Shown here in pieces: positions 31,330-40,893 of a stretch of DNA of 41,700 bases (positions within the stretch are counted from its first letter, which is position 1; each line of letters starts with the position of its first letter). Under the pieces are notes generated by a model, which did no database searches, was not told the origin of the DNA, and saw only the letters and a program-made list of their open reading frames with translations. Position numbers and translations under genes: made by a program. This stretch comes from a virus. The DNA lies in IMG/VR virus record IMGVR_UViG_3300020407_000008, positions 1-41,700 of that record. The stretch is one strand, 5' to 3'.

Positions 31330-34019
31330 GCGACTACGAACTCAAAACCACCCTCACCGCAGATGGCAGTCCGCTGACCAATGCGATGAAAACGGCCGAG
31401 AAGCAAGTCGACGACTTCAAGAACACGGTCACCCAGTCCAGCACCAGCGCGGCGAGCGCGGCGCAGGCGGCCACTGCGGCCATCACGGCGCAGGGCGCAG
31501 CAGCTGCAAAGGGTGCGTCTGCTGCGGCCGCAGCGGCCAGCGCCAACGCGCAGGCTGCCGCGGCGGCGCAGAAGCTGGGCGTCTCGGCAGGGCAGACGGC
31601 CGCTGCGATGCGCCAGCTGCCAGCGCAGATCACCGACATTGCCACCAGCCTGGCCAGCGGCATGCCGGTGTGGATGGTGGCCATTCAGCAGGGCGGCCAG
31701 ATCAAGGATGCCTTTGGGGGCATCGGCCCGGCCTTTACCGCCATCACCTCCAAGATCTCGCCGCTGGTGGCGGGCATCGGCGCCGTCGGTACCGCCGCGG
31801 CCGTCGCCGCCCTGGCCTACGCCCGCGGCTCCGCGGAAGCGGACGAATACAGCCGCGCCATCATCATGTCGGGCAACGCGGCGGGCACCACGATCAGCAA
31901 GCTCACTGCCATGGCCGAGAGCATCGACAGCGTGGTCGGCACGCAGGCCGATGCGGCCAACGCCCTCGCGCAGCTGACGGCCAGCGGCCAGGTGGCCAAC
32001 GGCAACCTGGAGTCGATCGCCACGACGTCGGTGCGCATGCAGCGGGTGCTGGGTCAGAGCATCGAGACCTCGGTCAAGCAGTTCGAGGAGCTCGGGCGCA
32101 AGCCGCTGGAGACCAGCGCCAAGCTCAACCAGTCCTATGGCTACCTGACCGCCTCCATCTACGACCGCATCAAGGCGCTGGAAAAGCAAGGCAAGCTTGA
32201 CCAGGCCGGCGAACTGGCGCAGCAGGCCTTTGCCAAGGCGATGGACGATCGCACGCGGCAGCTCGAAACCAACGCCGGCACCATCGAGCGGGCCTGGAAG
32301 GGCATCAAGGACATCGCCAGCGAGGCCTGGGACGCGATGCTAGGCATCGGCCGCAAGAAGACCACGCAGCAGGAGCTGGACTTCGTTGGCCAACAGTTGG
32401 CTGCGCTCGAGGAGAGGAAGTCCACCAACCCCAAGCGGACGGAGGAACTCAAGGCCACCCTGGAGGCAAAGCAGGCCCAACTGCGTGAGCAGCTGCGCTT
32501 CGAGACGCGGTCGGCGCAATCCCAGTCCGACGAGCGCAAGAGCACTGACAAACATATCCGCGACGCGGAGGAGGCGGAGAAGAAGCGGGGCGCCACCGAA
32601 GCTGCTGCGCGCCAGGCCGCCGAAGCCCGGACCAAGGCATCGATTGACCGCATCAAGAATGATCTGAAGGGCATGACGGGCGCCTACGGGGATGCAGAGC
32701 GCTTGCTGGACGCGCAGCGTGACGCGGGCATCGTCAGCGAGAACGAGTACTGGCAGGCCAAGCGGGCGCTGATCGCCTTGGAAGAACAGGCACAGCTGCG
32801 CGCCCTGGAGCAAGAGAACCAGGTGCTGGCGGCTCAAAAGGCCACCGGGGCGGACAAGATCCGCCTGGACGCCGAGATCGCGTCCAACGTGGCCGAGATG
32901 GCGCGCGTGCGCGCCAAAGCCTCGGCCGATGTGGCAATCGCCAATGCGCAAGAGACCGCGGGCATCACCAAACTGAGCCGCGCGCAGCAGGAGTACTTGC
33001 AGCAGCTGCGCGAGGCCGAGGCGACCCGACAGCGGCAGCACGAGCGCGAGCTGGCCAGCTTCGGCCGCGGGGACGCTGCACGTGACCTGGCTGGCCGGCA
33101 GAACGCCGTCGACGACCGGGTGTTCCAGCAGCGCCAGCAGCTCGACAGCGACCGCCTGGGCGGGCGGCTGACCGAGTCGGAGTACCAGGCGCGCCTGAGC
33201 GCCCTGCAGGCCTACCACGAGCGTGCACTGCAGGCCGAGGTGGGCTACCAGGCACAGCGCCGGGCACTGGAAGCCAACGGGATGAATGGCTTCACCCGTG
33301 CCCTGGAGAACTACCTCGACAGCGCACGCAACGTCGCGAGTCAAACGGAGCAGCTCTTTGGACGGGCCTTCCAGGGCATGGAAGACGCCGTGGTGCAGTT
33401 TGCGATGACGGGCAAGATGTCCTTCAGCGCCTTCGCCGAAAGCGTCATCGCCGACCTGATCCGCATCTATGTGCGCCAGCAGATGGCCGGCCTTCTGAGC
33501 TCGGCGGGGAGCTTCGTTGGCAGCCTTTTTGGTGGTGGAGCGGGTGCCGGCAGTGCTGGGGTGGACTACAGCCTGCCGACGGCCGGGGTGAAGTTGGGTG
33601 GCTTCGCGACTGGGGGCTATACGGGCGCTGGTGGACGCTACGAGCCTGCGGGCGTCGTGCATAGGGGTGAGTTCGTGATCAACGCGGACAGCACCCGAGC
33701 CTTGGGCGTAGCGTTCCTCTCACGCCTGAACGGGTATGCCGACGGTGGCTATGTGGGCGGCCAGGACTTCACGCCCGACCAGCTGCGGCACCTGCAGCCA
33801 GTCGGTGGCAGCAGCCCGGTCAGCGTCAACATGCCCGTGAACGTCTACAACAACAACGCCAGCCACAACCAGGTCACCACCCGCCGCAACTCGGACGGGG
33901 GCCTGGACATCCTCATCGACGCGGTGGAGGCCACGATGGCCGACCGCGTCGGCAACGGCCAAGGCCCAATGTCGCAGGCGCTGGAAGGCCGCTACGGCAT
34001 GCGCCCGGCCATGGCCTGA
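31326..34019 (+). CDS. Tail tape measure protein
   Basis: An 897-residue protein. It has an Ala-rich helical N-terminus, a hydrophobic segment near residues 143-165 (GIGAVGTAAAVAALAYARG), and long coiled-coil regions. The C-terminus has the lambda tape-measure features FATGGYTGAGGRYEPAGVVH and GEFVINADSTRALG. Its length sets the tail length; by the usual 1.5 A per residue rule it would give about 135 nm, an inference. The ATG overlaps the chaperone stop (ATGA). Confidence 0.9.
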   Translation: MSDYELKTTLTADGSPLTNAMKTAEKQVDDFKNTVTQSSTSAASAAQAATAAITAQGAAAAKGASAAAAAASANAQAAAAAQKLGVSAGQTAAAMRQLPAQITDIATSLASGMPVWMVAIQQGGQIKDAFGGIGPAFTAITSKISPLVAGIGAVGTAAAVAALAYARGSAEADEYSRAIIMSGNAAGTTISKLTAMAESIDSVVGTQADAANALAQLTASGQVANGNLESIATTSVRMQRVLGQSIETSVKQFEELGRKPLETSAKLNQSYGYLTASIYDRIKALEKQGKLDQAGELAQQAFAKAMDDRTRQLETNAGTIERAWKGIKDIASEAWDAMLGIGRKKTTQQELDFVGQQLAALEERKSTNPKRTEELKATLEAKQAQLREQLRFETRSAQSQSDERKSTDKHIRDAEEAEKKRGATEAAARQAAEARTKASIDRIKNDLKGMTGAYGDAERLLDAQRDAGIVSENEYWQAKRALIALEEQAQLRALEQENQVLAAQKATGADKIRLDAEIASNVAEMARVRAKASADVAIANAQETAGITKLSRAQQEYLQQLREAEATRQRQHERELASFGRGDAARDLAGRQNAVDDRVFQQRQQLDSDRLGGRLTESEYQARLSALQAYHERALQAEVGYQAQRRALEANGMNGFTRALENYLDSARNVASQTEQLFGRAFQGMEDAVVQFAMTGKMSFSAFAESVIADLIRIYVRQQMAGLLSSAGSFVGSLFGGGAGAGSAGVDYSLPTAGVKLGGFATGGYTGAGGRYEPAGVVHRGEFVINADSTRALGVAFLSRLNGYADGGYVGGQDFTPDQLRHLQPVGGSSPVSVNMPVNVYNNNASHNQVTTRRNSDGGLDILIDAVEATMADRVGNGQGPMSQALEGRYGMRPAMA

Positions 34020-34030
34020 GGAGCACCGAC

Positions 34031-34399
34031 ATGGCGAGCTTTCCCCCTTATGCCAAGTACGACTGGCGCGACCTGGTCGAAGCGCCGGACAGCGTCGTCG
34101 AACGAACTGAGATGGAGCGCGGCCGCCCTAAGCAGCGCCGGATCGCCAGCGACGTGCGGATCGAGATCCAGTTGACAGTGCGCTTCGACACCAAGGCGCA
34201 GGCGGCCGCCTTTGAAGATTGGTTCTTCGACACCATCAACGCTGGCCAGGAATACTTTGACTGGCAGCACCCTCGCACCGGCGCCGTCCTGCAGGCCCGC
34301 GTGGTGGGCGGCGAGCTCGGTGCCCTGAAGTTCGAGCAGCAGACGCTGGAAGCCAGCAACCGCAGCTTGAAGTTGGAGTACTGGAGGTCCGCATGGTGA
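34031..34399 (+). CDS. Minor tail protein (lambda gpM-like position)
   Basis: A 122-residue beta-rich protein, MASFPPYAKYDWRDLVEAPD onward, with DIRIEIQLTVRF-type strands (actual SDVRIEIQLTVRFDTK) and a C-terminal SLKLEYWRSAW. It lies just after the tape measure, where lambda has gpM. It is probably part of the tail tip. It overlaps the next gene by 7 bases. Confidence 0.7.
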   Translation: MASFPPYAKYDWRDLVEAPDSVVERTEMERGRPKQRRIASDVRIEIQLTVRFDTKAQAAAFEDWFFDTINAGQEYFDWQHPRTGAVLQARVVGGELGALKFEQQTLEASNRSLKLEYWRSAW

Positions 34400-34863
34400 G
34401 CCCCAACACGCGCGAGCAGCTGCAGCGCACCGACGATCCGGCGGGCATGCTGGTGCTGCTGAAGTTGGAGCACCCGGCCATGGAGACGGCGCACGTCGTC
34501 AACGACACCCGGGACTGGGTCATCGACGGCACCAGCTGGATCGGCTTGCCCTTCCGCTTCAGGCTGCCCAACAGCGTGGCCGGGGAAGCGCCACGTGCGA
34601 TGCTGGAGATCGACAACGTTGGCCGCTCCCTGACCGTCGAGCTCGAACGCCTGCCGCCTGGTGGCGCGCTGCAGGCCACGGTCTACGTCGTCAGCCGCGC
34701 CAACCCGTCCATCGTCGACTACACCTTCACGGCGCCGCTGTCGGGCGTCAGCGCATCGGTCCAGACCATCACCGGCAGCGTCGGCAACGATGACGCCTTG
34801 CGGGCACCGGCGGTCAAGCTGCGCTACGACCCGAGCACCGCACCCGGACTGTTTGCAGGATGA
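34393..34863 (+). CDS. DUF1833-type minor tail protein (lambda gpL-like position)
   Basis: A 156-residue protein with a DUF1833-like pattern: LVLLKLEHPAMETAHVVNDT near the N-terminus, and SWIGLPFRFRLPN. In phages with this gene order it is a tail-tip component. It begins 7 bases before the previous stop and ends 4 bases into the next gene. Confidence 0.75.
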   Translation: MVSPNTREQLQRTDDPAGMLVLLKLEHPAMETAHVVNDTRDWVIDGTSWIGLPFRFRLPNSVAGEAPRAMLEIDNVGRSLTVELERLPPGGALQATVYVVSRANPSIVDYTFTAPLSGVSASVQTITGSVGNDDALRAPAVKLRYDPSTAPGLFAG

Positions 34864-35300
34864 CCCCCATGCACGTCACGCTGCGCGACGCTGAGCGCCT
34901 GGTCGGTCGACCGCACATCGACGGTGTCGCGGACTGCGGCCACCTGGTCGTCGACACCCAGCGACTGCTGTTCAACCGGGAGGTCGACCTGCCGCTGCAG
35001 CACCCCCAGGGCCGGCGCGGTCAGGCTGCCCTGATCGGCCGGCTATCGGCCGTCCTGGTGCAGCGCGTCGACGTTCCGGCGACGGGCGACGTCGGCCTGT
35101 ACATCGAAGACGACGATGACGGCGGCTGGCACTTCCACCTCGGGACCATCTTCGTTCAGGGCGGCGAGCGCTGGCTGCTGCACTCGCATGCCACCACCGG
35201 CGCCAGCATCCTGCAGCGCGAGGCCGATGCGCTGCGTTTGGGGCTTCGGGTGGAGGGTCACTACCGGTGGTCCGAATTCAACGCACAGGAGGCCGTCTGA
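34860..35300 (+). CDS. NlpC/P60-like tail-tip protein (lambda gpK-like position)
   Basis: A 146-residue protein with a C40-type start, IDGVADCGHLVVDTQRLLF, where C26 is the candidate nucleophile. H108/H110 (LLHSHATTGA) are candidate His residues. In lambda, gpK is a tail-associated peptidase-like protein needed for tip assembly. One usual His position (HVGIYL) is GDVGLYI here, so catalytic activity is uncertain. Two in-frame ATGs at 34860 and 34869 are possible. Confidence 0.6.
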   Translation: MTPMHVTLRDAERLVGRPHIDGVADCGHLVVDTQRLLFNREVDLPLQHPQGRRGQAALIGRLSAVLVQRVDVPATGDVGLYIEDDDDGGWHFHLGTIFVQGGERWLLHSHATTGASILQREADALRLGLRVEGHYRWSEFNAQEAV

Positions 35301-38300
35301 TGGCCTGCAATCGACGCTCCCAGCGCAAGCGCGCCCACCTGAGCATGGCCCGCCGGCTGGCGGCCGCGCCTGTTTGCGATCCGGTGGAAGTCGCACCGCC
35401 GCGCATGTCGGCCCGCACCGACCTGGTCGTCACGCCGCACCCGCTGACCCTCAACGAACGGAGCATCGTTCAGGGCGCGGAGCTGCGACCCGGCGAGACG
35501 TTGGCGGTGTTTCTGACGCGTCATGGGGTGGACCTGTCGGCCGGCGACTGGGCGGTCACCATCGGCGGCGCCCAGGTGCCGCGCCTGATGTGGGACAGGG
35601 TGCGTCCACGGCATGGCCATCTAATTGAGTGCCGACGTCTTGCGGGCAAGAGCGCACTGCGCATCGTCGCGCTGGTTGCACTCACGTACTTCACGATGGG
35701 CATGGCAGCGCCAGCTGCTGGAATGGCAACCGGCCTGGCAGGCTCGCTCGGCATGTCTGCCGGATTCGCGTCATTTGCGCTGAACGCCGGTGCTTTCATG
35801 CTCGGCAGCATGGTGATCAACAAGCTGCTGCCGCCGCCGAAGGCGAAAGCACCGCAGTACGACAGCACGCCAGCGACCTACTCGATCTCCGGCGGCCGCA
35901 ACAAGCTGCGCCCTTACGAACCGCTTGGCCTGGTGTTCGGTCAGCCGCGCGTGGTGCCCGACTTCGCCGCGCAGCCCTACGCGTGGTTCGAGGGTGATGA
36001 CCAGTTCCAGTACGTGCGGCTGCACGCCGGCATCAACTGCGGCGAGGTCAGCGACCTGAAGGTCGGCACCACCGCGATCGAATCCTTCGCGGGCGTGACG
36101 GTCAGCCAGGCGGGCTTTCCTGGCCAGACGGCCAGCAAGCTCCTCGACTGGAGCAACGTGGACACGATTGGTGGCGGCACCCTGGAGTCGCCGACCGACG
36201 ACTCCGGGCCCGGCGCATGGGTCACCCGCACGTCCTCGGCCGACACCGTCAAGCTGGCGGTCGACGTCAGCGCCAGCCTCTATGCCATGTCCAACGACGG
36301 CAAGATGAAAGAGGCGGAGCTGCAGTTCGAGGCCCAGTACCGCCTGCTGCCCGATGGCCCGTGGACGCCGCTGCTCGGTGGCACGCTGACGATGCTGTCC
36401 AAGAGCACCAAGCCCCTGCGCCGCAGCTACGAGTCGCCCCAGCTGAACGCGGGCCAGTACGAGGTCCGGCTGCGCAAGCTGACCAAGACCATCACCTCGC
36501 CCAGTTCGGCCAACACGCTGGACTGGCTGACGCTGAAGTCCTACCAGCTCGACAACACCAACTACGCATCCCACCCGCACGTGGGCATTCGGATCAAGGC
36601 CAGTGGCCAGCTCAGCGGTGCGCTCGACGAGGTCAGCTGGCTGGCCAAGCAAGCCGCGGCGCCGGTGTGGACCTCGTCGGGCTGGGTCGACACCCCTGGC
36701 ACCCGCAACCCCGGCGCCCACCTTCTGCAGTTCGCCCGCGGCATCTACGACACCGAGGGCCGGCTGATGGCCGGGATGGGGCTGCCCGACTCGCAGATCG
36801 ACATCGAGGGGCTCAAGCTCTTCATGCTCCACTGCGCCGAGAAGCAGTACACCTTCGACCACATGTTCACGTCGATGGTCTCCTGCCTCGACTTGATGGA
36901 AGCGATCGCCGCGGCGGGCCTTGGCAGCATCAGCTACCACCCGGGCCGGCTGTCCGTGATCTGGGCGCGCGACGACCAGCCGTTGGAAGCGGTCGTCAAC
37001 ATGGGCAACATCAAGAAGGGGTCCTTCAGGGTCGACTACGCCACCCGTGAAAGCGCCGAAGAGATCGAGATTGCCTGGGTCGATCGCGATGATGGCTGGC
37101 GAGATCGAACCTTGCGCATCAAGGCGCCGGGCGTCGAGATGCCGCGCGACACGGCCCGCTTGGCACCGCTGGGAGTGACCACCGCGGCCGGCGGCTTGCG
37201 CAGCGGCCGCTTCACGATGGCCCAGAACATCTACCAGCGCAAGTCGGTGGTCTGGGACATGGACCTGGAGCACCTGACTTTCCGTCGCTGGTCCCTCATT
37301 GCGCTCAGCCACGACATGACCCAATGGGGCGCCGGCGGCCGGCTCAAGGCGGCGAACACCGCGGGCGGCGTGGTGACCCTGGTCTTGGATGATGTGGTCA
37401 AGGCCTATACCGGCGTGAGTAGCTGGTACGTGGGCCTGCGCGTGCCAGGTGCCCAGGGCTACCAGGTGATGGCCGTGCAGCCCTTCACCGAAGACACCCA
37501 CACGCTCACGCTGGTCCAACCCTGGCCAGCGGGCCTGGCGCTGCCTGGCAGCGACGGCAAACCCGTCCACGACACGCTGTGGATCTTCGACTTCAAATCA
37601 CAGCCTGGCCAGCGCCTGCGCGTGACCTCCATCGAACCGGCCAATGGCATGACCGGCGCCCGCATCACCGCGGTGCCCGAAGGCCCGGAGTTCTGGAACT
37701 ACGTCGCAACCGGGCAGTACGAGGCGCCGCCGCTGCCGCCTGCGGCCGCGCCCTTGGTGGCCAGCAACGTCCAGGTCACCCAGGACCGCCTCGGGCTGAA
37801 CTACGACGCCCGGTCGCAGCTGACGGTTACCTTCGACGTGACGGGCCCCTACGACCACGCACAGGTCTGGGGTGCGCTGTCGGGTCACACGCTGGAGCTG
37901 CTCGGCGAAACCCGCACCACGCGCTTCGGCGACTGGACCATCGACTTGGAGGGCAACTACGACATCGAGGTCCGGCCGTATGACGCGCTGGGTCGGCTGG
38001 GCCAGATGGCAGGGCTGGTATACGCCGCGACGATCGACCCACTGACCAGCGGCGCCCGTTTCATCAAGCTGCGCGCGACGAGCCTGATCTTCCGCGTGCC
38101 GCAGTCGGGATCGGGGGTGGTGTCGCCTTCGTCGATCACACTGAACCTCGACCGCGGTGGCGCTGGCCTGGTCGCGCCGGCCAACTGGACCACACTGCCG
38201 GCGACCACGCTGGGTGGCAGCGGCGATGAGCGCTCGCTGGCCTACCTGGACATGCCGGGTGACGTGCTGCAGGTCAACGTGTCGGTGGAGCAAGACGGCA

Positions 38301-39868
38301 AGCTGTACATCGACACGCTGACCATCGTGAAGCTGTACGACGGTGCCGATGCGCCGGAGACCGTCAAGGACCTGACGCCGCCGCCGATGGTCGAGAACTT
38401 CACGGCCCTGGCTGGCTTGGCATCGGTGGTCTGCTTTTGGGATGCGCCGTCCTACACGGTGGGCCACGGCCCTGCCAAGACGAACATCTACGGTGCAAAG
38501 CGGGCGGCTGGCGCACCAGCACCAGTGTTCGCCGACGCCCAGCGGGTTGCAGAGCCTTCAGGGCCGCCTGGCGGCTTCTCTTCGGACCCTCGCACCACGT
38601 GGCACCTCTGGGCCAAGCACGAGACGGTTGATGGCGTCGAGTCGTTGGTGCCAGCCGGCGGTGAGCATGGCGTGGTCGCGATCACGACGGCCATCGGCGG
38701 TCAGGACATCGGTGACCGTGTGATTGAGGCCGAGAACCTGGCAGATGGCGCGCTGCCGCAGAAATTGGCTGGTGTGCAGCGTTTCGACTCGATCACAGTG
38801 CGTGGCACCGGCCTGAACGGTAGCTATGGAGGCCACGGGCAGATGTTCATTCGTGACGTGCACAAGGGTGACACGATCACGCGTGGTTTCACGGTTCGGA
38901 TCTTCGTTCGCGCAACCCACGAGCAGGCCGACGATGCGCGCGGCTGGGACACCTACGGCGGCGCCACGGGGGGTGGATACGTGCCGCAGCTGGAGATGGC
39001 GGCCTACCTGAACGGCCTCGGCGACGATCGGGTCGTGATGATCGCGTCCTACGACGCTGTCAGCTTTGACAGTCCCGGCGATGTCCTGCGACTGGCATTG
39101 AAGCGGTTGGGGGCCTCACCCGCCATCGACGGCGCCAGGGGTGCCGATCGCTTCCAGTACGCCTTCGTTGGTATCCCTGGCCTTGGTCAAGGCAACGGCC
39201 TTGAAATGCTGAAGCCGTCGACGCCAGGTCTGCCGCCGGCCGAGGTGGCTTGTTTCTGGCTGGACAACACCATCCTTGGCTCCGGCAGCACGATCAATGG
39301 GCTGACGCTGCTGAGTGGCGACTACTTCGTCGACGGGACCATGGAGGCCCGCCACCTGAAGAGCCAGACCATCACCGCCGGCAGCGGGGTCTTTGCCGAG
39401 GGCGCGATCACGCGCTTCGCCCTGGGCGCCGGCTCGGTAGACGACGCCGTCATCCTGAACCTCTCCGCTGCAAAGTTGACGGCCGGCGACGGAACCATCG
39501 GTGGCCGGCTCAAGAGTGCCAACTACAGCTCTGGTGCGGCCGGATGGATCATCTATCCAGATGGCGGTGCTGAGTTCAACAACATCACCGTCCGCAACTC
39601 CACCACCACCGGCACGATCGTCGCTGGCGCGGGCACCATCGGCGGGATCAACATCACGCCCTTCTCGCTCTACAACACCGGCTTCATCAGCGCGGTCAGT
39701 GGCTTCGCGCTTGGCAGTGACGGCACGGCAGAGTTCAACAGCGGTGTGACCTTCCGCGGTGCGCTGGACGTGGGCGGCAACAGCGGCCAGCGCACCAAGA
39801 TCACGAACGCCGGCGTCCAGGTCTTCAACGCCTCGAACGTCGAGGTGATCACACTGGGCAACTACTGA
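35300..39868 (+). CDS. Tip attachment / host specificity protein J-like, with gpI-like N-terminus
   Basis: A 1522-residue protein. The N-terminal 100 residues and a hydrophobic region (about 105-165, with LVALTYFTMGMAAPAAGMAT) resemble lambda gpI, the tail assembly protein, so I- and J-like parts appear fused. The rest is beta-rich with FNIII-like segments and a GSTINGLTLLSGDYFVDGTM block near the C-terminus that binds receptor or host surface in such proteins. The ATG at 35300 is preferred because AGGAGG precedes it. An in-frame start at 35267 would add 11 residues inside the previous gene. Confidence 0.85.
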   Translation: MACNRRSQRKRAHLSMARRLAAAPVCDPVEVAPPRMSARTDLVVTPHPLTLNERSIVQGAELRPGETLAVFLTRHGVDLSAGDWAVTIGGAQVPRLMWDRVRPRHGHLIECRRLAGKSALRIVALVALTYFTMGMAAPAAGMATGLAGSLGMSAGFASFALNAGAFMLGSMVINKLLPPPKAKAPQYDSTPATYSISGGRNKLRPYEPLGLVFGQPRVVPDFAAQPYAWFEGDDQFQYVRLHAGINCGEVSDLKVGTTAIESFAGVTVSQAGFPGQTASKLLDWSNVDTIGGGTLESPTDDSGPGAWVTRTSSADTVKLAVDVSASLYAMSNDGKMKEAELQFEAQYRLLPDGPWTPLLGGTLTMLSKSTKPLRRSYESPQLNAGQYEVRLRKLTKTITSPSSANTLDWLTLKSYQLDNTNYASHPHVGIRIKASGQLSGALDEVSWLAKQAAAPVWTSSGWVDTPGTRNPGAHLLQFARGIYDTEGRLMAGMGLPDSQIDIEGLKLFMLHCAEKQYTFDHMFTSMVSCLDLMEAIAAAGLGSISYHPGRLSVIWARDDQPLEAVVNMGNIKKGSFRVDYATRESAEEIEIAWVDRDDGWRDRTLRIKAPGVEMPRDTARLAPLGVTTAAGGLRSGRFTMAQNIYQRKSVVWDMDLEHLTFRRWSLIALSHDMTQWGAGGRLKAANTAGGVVTLVLDDVVKAYTGVSSWYVGLRVPGAQGYQVMAVQPFTEDTHTLTLVQPWPAGLALPGSDGKPVHDTLWIFDFKSQPGQRLRVTSIEPANGMTGARITAVPEGPEFWNYVATGQYEAPPLPPAAAPLVASNVQVTQDRLGLNYDARSQLTVTFDVTGPYDHAQVWGALSGHTLELLGETRTTRFGDWTIDLEGNYDIEVRPYDALGRLGQMAGLVYAATIDPLTSGARFIKLRATSLIFRVPQSGSGVVSPSSITLNLDRGGAGLVAPANWTTLPATTLGGSGDERSLAYLDMPGDVLQVNVSVEQDGKLYIDTLTIVKLYDGADAPETVKDLTPPPMVENFTALAGLASVVCFWDAPSYTVGHGPAKTNIYGAKRAAGAPAPVFADAQRVAEPSGPPGGFSSDPRTTWHLWAKHETVDGVESLVPAGGEHGVVAITTAIGGQDIGDRVIEAENLADGALPQKLAGVQRFDSITVRGTGLNGSYGGHGQMFIRDVHKGDTITRGFTVRIFVRATHEQADDARGWDTYGGATGGGYVPQLEMAAYLNGLGDDRVVMIASYDAVSFDSPGDVLRLALKRLGASPAIDGARGADRFQYAFVGIPGLGQGNGLEMLKPSTPGLPPAEVACFWLDNTILGSGSTINGLTLLSGDYFVDGTMEARHLKSQTITAGSGVFAEGAITRFALGAGSVDDAVILNLSAAKLTAGDGTIGGRLKSANYSSGAAGWIIYPDGGAEFNNITVRNSTTTGTIVAGAGTIGGINITPFSLYNTGFISAVSGFALGSDGTAEFNSGVTFRGALDVGGNSGQRTKITNAGVQVFNASNVEVITLGNY

Positions 39869-40140
39869 TGGCCGAGCCGGTGTTCATCGTCCGCAGCAGC
39901 GCAGGCGCCGTGGTGTTCGACAGCCGCGACGCCTACGCGGGCGTATGCGTCGGCCTGATCGAGGTGCCGGCGAGCACGCCTCAGACCTACCTGTTTCCGA
40001 ACTACGTGGGCCGCACGCTTAAGGTCTCGTCCATGTGGGGCCTGGTGGCCTGGGGCCTGGCCGTCGACTATGCCCTCGGCTACCCCCGCCTGACGGTCGA
40101 TGCTGGCTCCGCGCGGTCGTTCATCCTGTTCATGCAATGA
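39868..40140 (+). CDS. Small distal tail protein, paralogue of the next gene
   Basis: A 90-residue protein, MAEPVFIVRSSAGAVVFDSR onward, with the pattern of short distal-tail or fibre proteins in Burkholderiales prophages. Its N-terminal FIVRSSAGAVVFDSRDAYAG is close in form to the start of the next gene (LRVLNPSGGLVLSARDSFG). It overlaps J by one base and the next gene by 4. Confidence 0.65.
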   Translation: MAEPVFIVRSSAGAVVFDSRDAYAGVCVGLIEVPASTPQTYLFPNYVGRTLKVSSMWGLVAWGLAVDYALGYPRLTVDAGSARSFILFMQ

Positions 40141-40880
40141 CCGCCATCCTGCGCGTGCTCAACCCGTCGGGCGGCCTGGTGCTGTCGGCGAGGGATTCGT
40201 TCGGCCTCAACTACATCGGCCAGGCCGTGCCGTACAGCCTGGTGCAGCCCGCCGGCAACGCGACGACGATCGGCGGGCGCCGCTCGGGCTACAGCGTCTA
40301 CCGCATCGAGAGCCCGAACCGGCCCGTGCCGTTCTACCGTCTGCAGCCGGGCTACATCCTGCGGGTGAACAGCGTCGTCAACGTCGGCGGCACCACCTGG
40401 GAGATCAACGTCTTCTGCGGCAACGTGGGCAGCACCGACAGCGATGGCTTCGAGTACCAGGCCTACACGCAGATCTTCTGCTTCGCCGTGCCCTGGTCGC
40501 ACTCTTGGCCAGGCCTGCGCCTGAACGACGACGCCGGCAACCTGCGGTGGTCGATCAGCGAGACCTCCGGCCGGCCGCTGTTCCTGAAGGGCGGCTTCTC
40601 GCTCTCGGGTTCGATCTTCGAGCTGAACGGCGACTTCGGCATCCCCGCGCTGGCCATTCCGGCGGCGCTGGGCACACCGTCCAGCCGCCGCCAGAACAGC
40701 CTGCCTGCCGGCACCCTCTGGGACAACAGGCTGGTCCAGTTCGGCTTTCAACAGCTGTCGGCCACCACGGTGCGGCAGCAGGAATTCTTCCAGCGCAAGT
40801 ACCGGGACGACGGCGACCTCACCAACATCAGCACGGCCACCCCGCTGGACGTGTTTCTCATCGACGCCAGCGGCCTCTGA
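40137..40880 (+). CDS. Distal tail/fibre protein
   Basis: A 247-residue protein, MTAILRVLNPSGGLVLSARD onward. It looks beta-rich with three or more antiparallel segments, including TDSDGFEYQAYTQIFCF, and a C-terminal SLPAGTLWDNRLVQFGFQQL. It follows the receptor-binding gene, so it is probably a tail tip or accessory fibre protein. No catalytic motif is visible. Confidence 0.6.
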   Translation: MTAILRVLNPSGGLVLSARDSFGLNYIGQAVPYSLVQPAGNATTIGGRRSGYSVYRIESPNRPVPFYRLQPGYILRVNSVVNVGGTTWEINVFCGNVGSTDSDGFEYQAYTQIFCFAVPWSHSWPGLRLNDDAGNLRWSISETSGRPLFLKGGFSLSGSIFELNGDFGIPALAIPAALGTPSSRRQNSLPAGTLWDNRLVQFGFQQLSATTVRQQEFFQRKYRDDGDLTNISTATPLDVFLIDASGL

Positions 40881-40893
40881 CCGGAAACAGCCC

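Noticed and set aside
35771-37570. Minus-strand open frame of about 600 codons opposite the J-like gene
   Set aside because: Antisense of a high-GC gene with no domain or start signal; a shadow.
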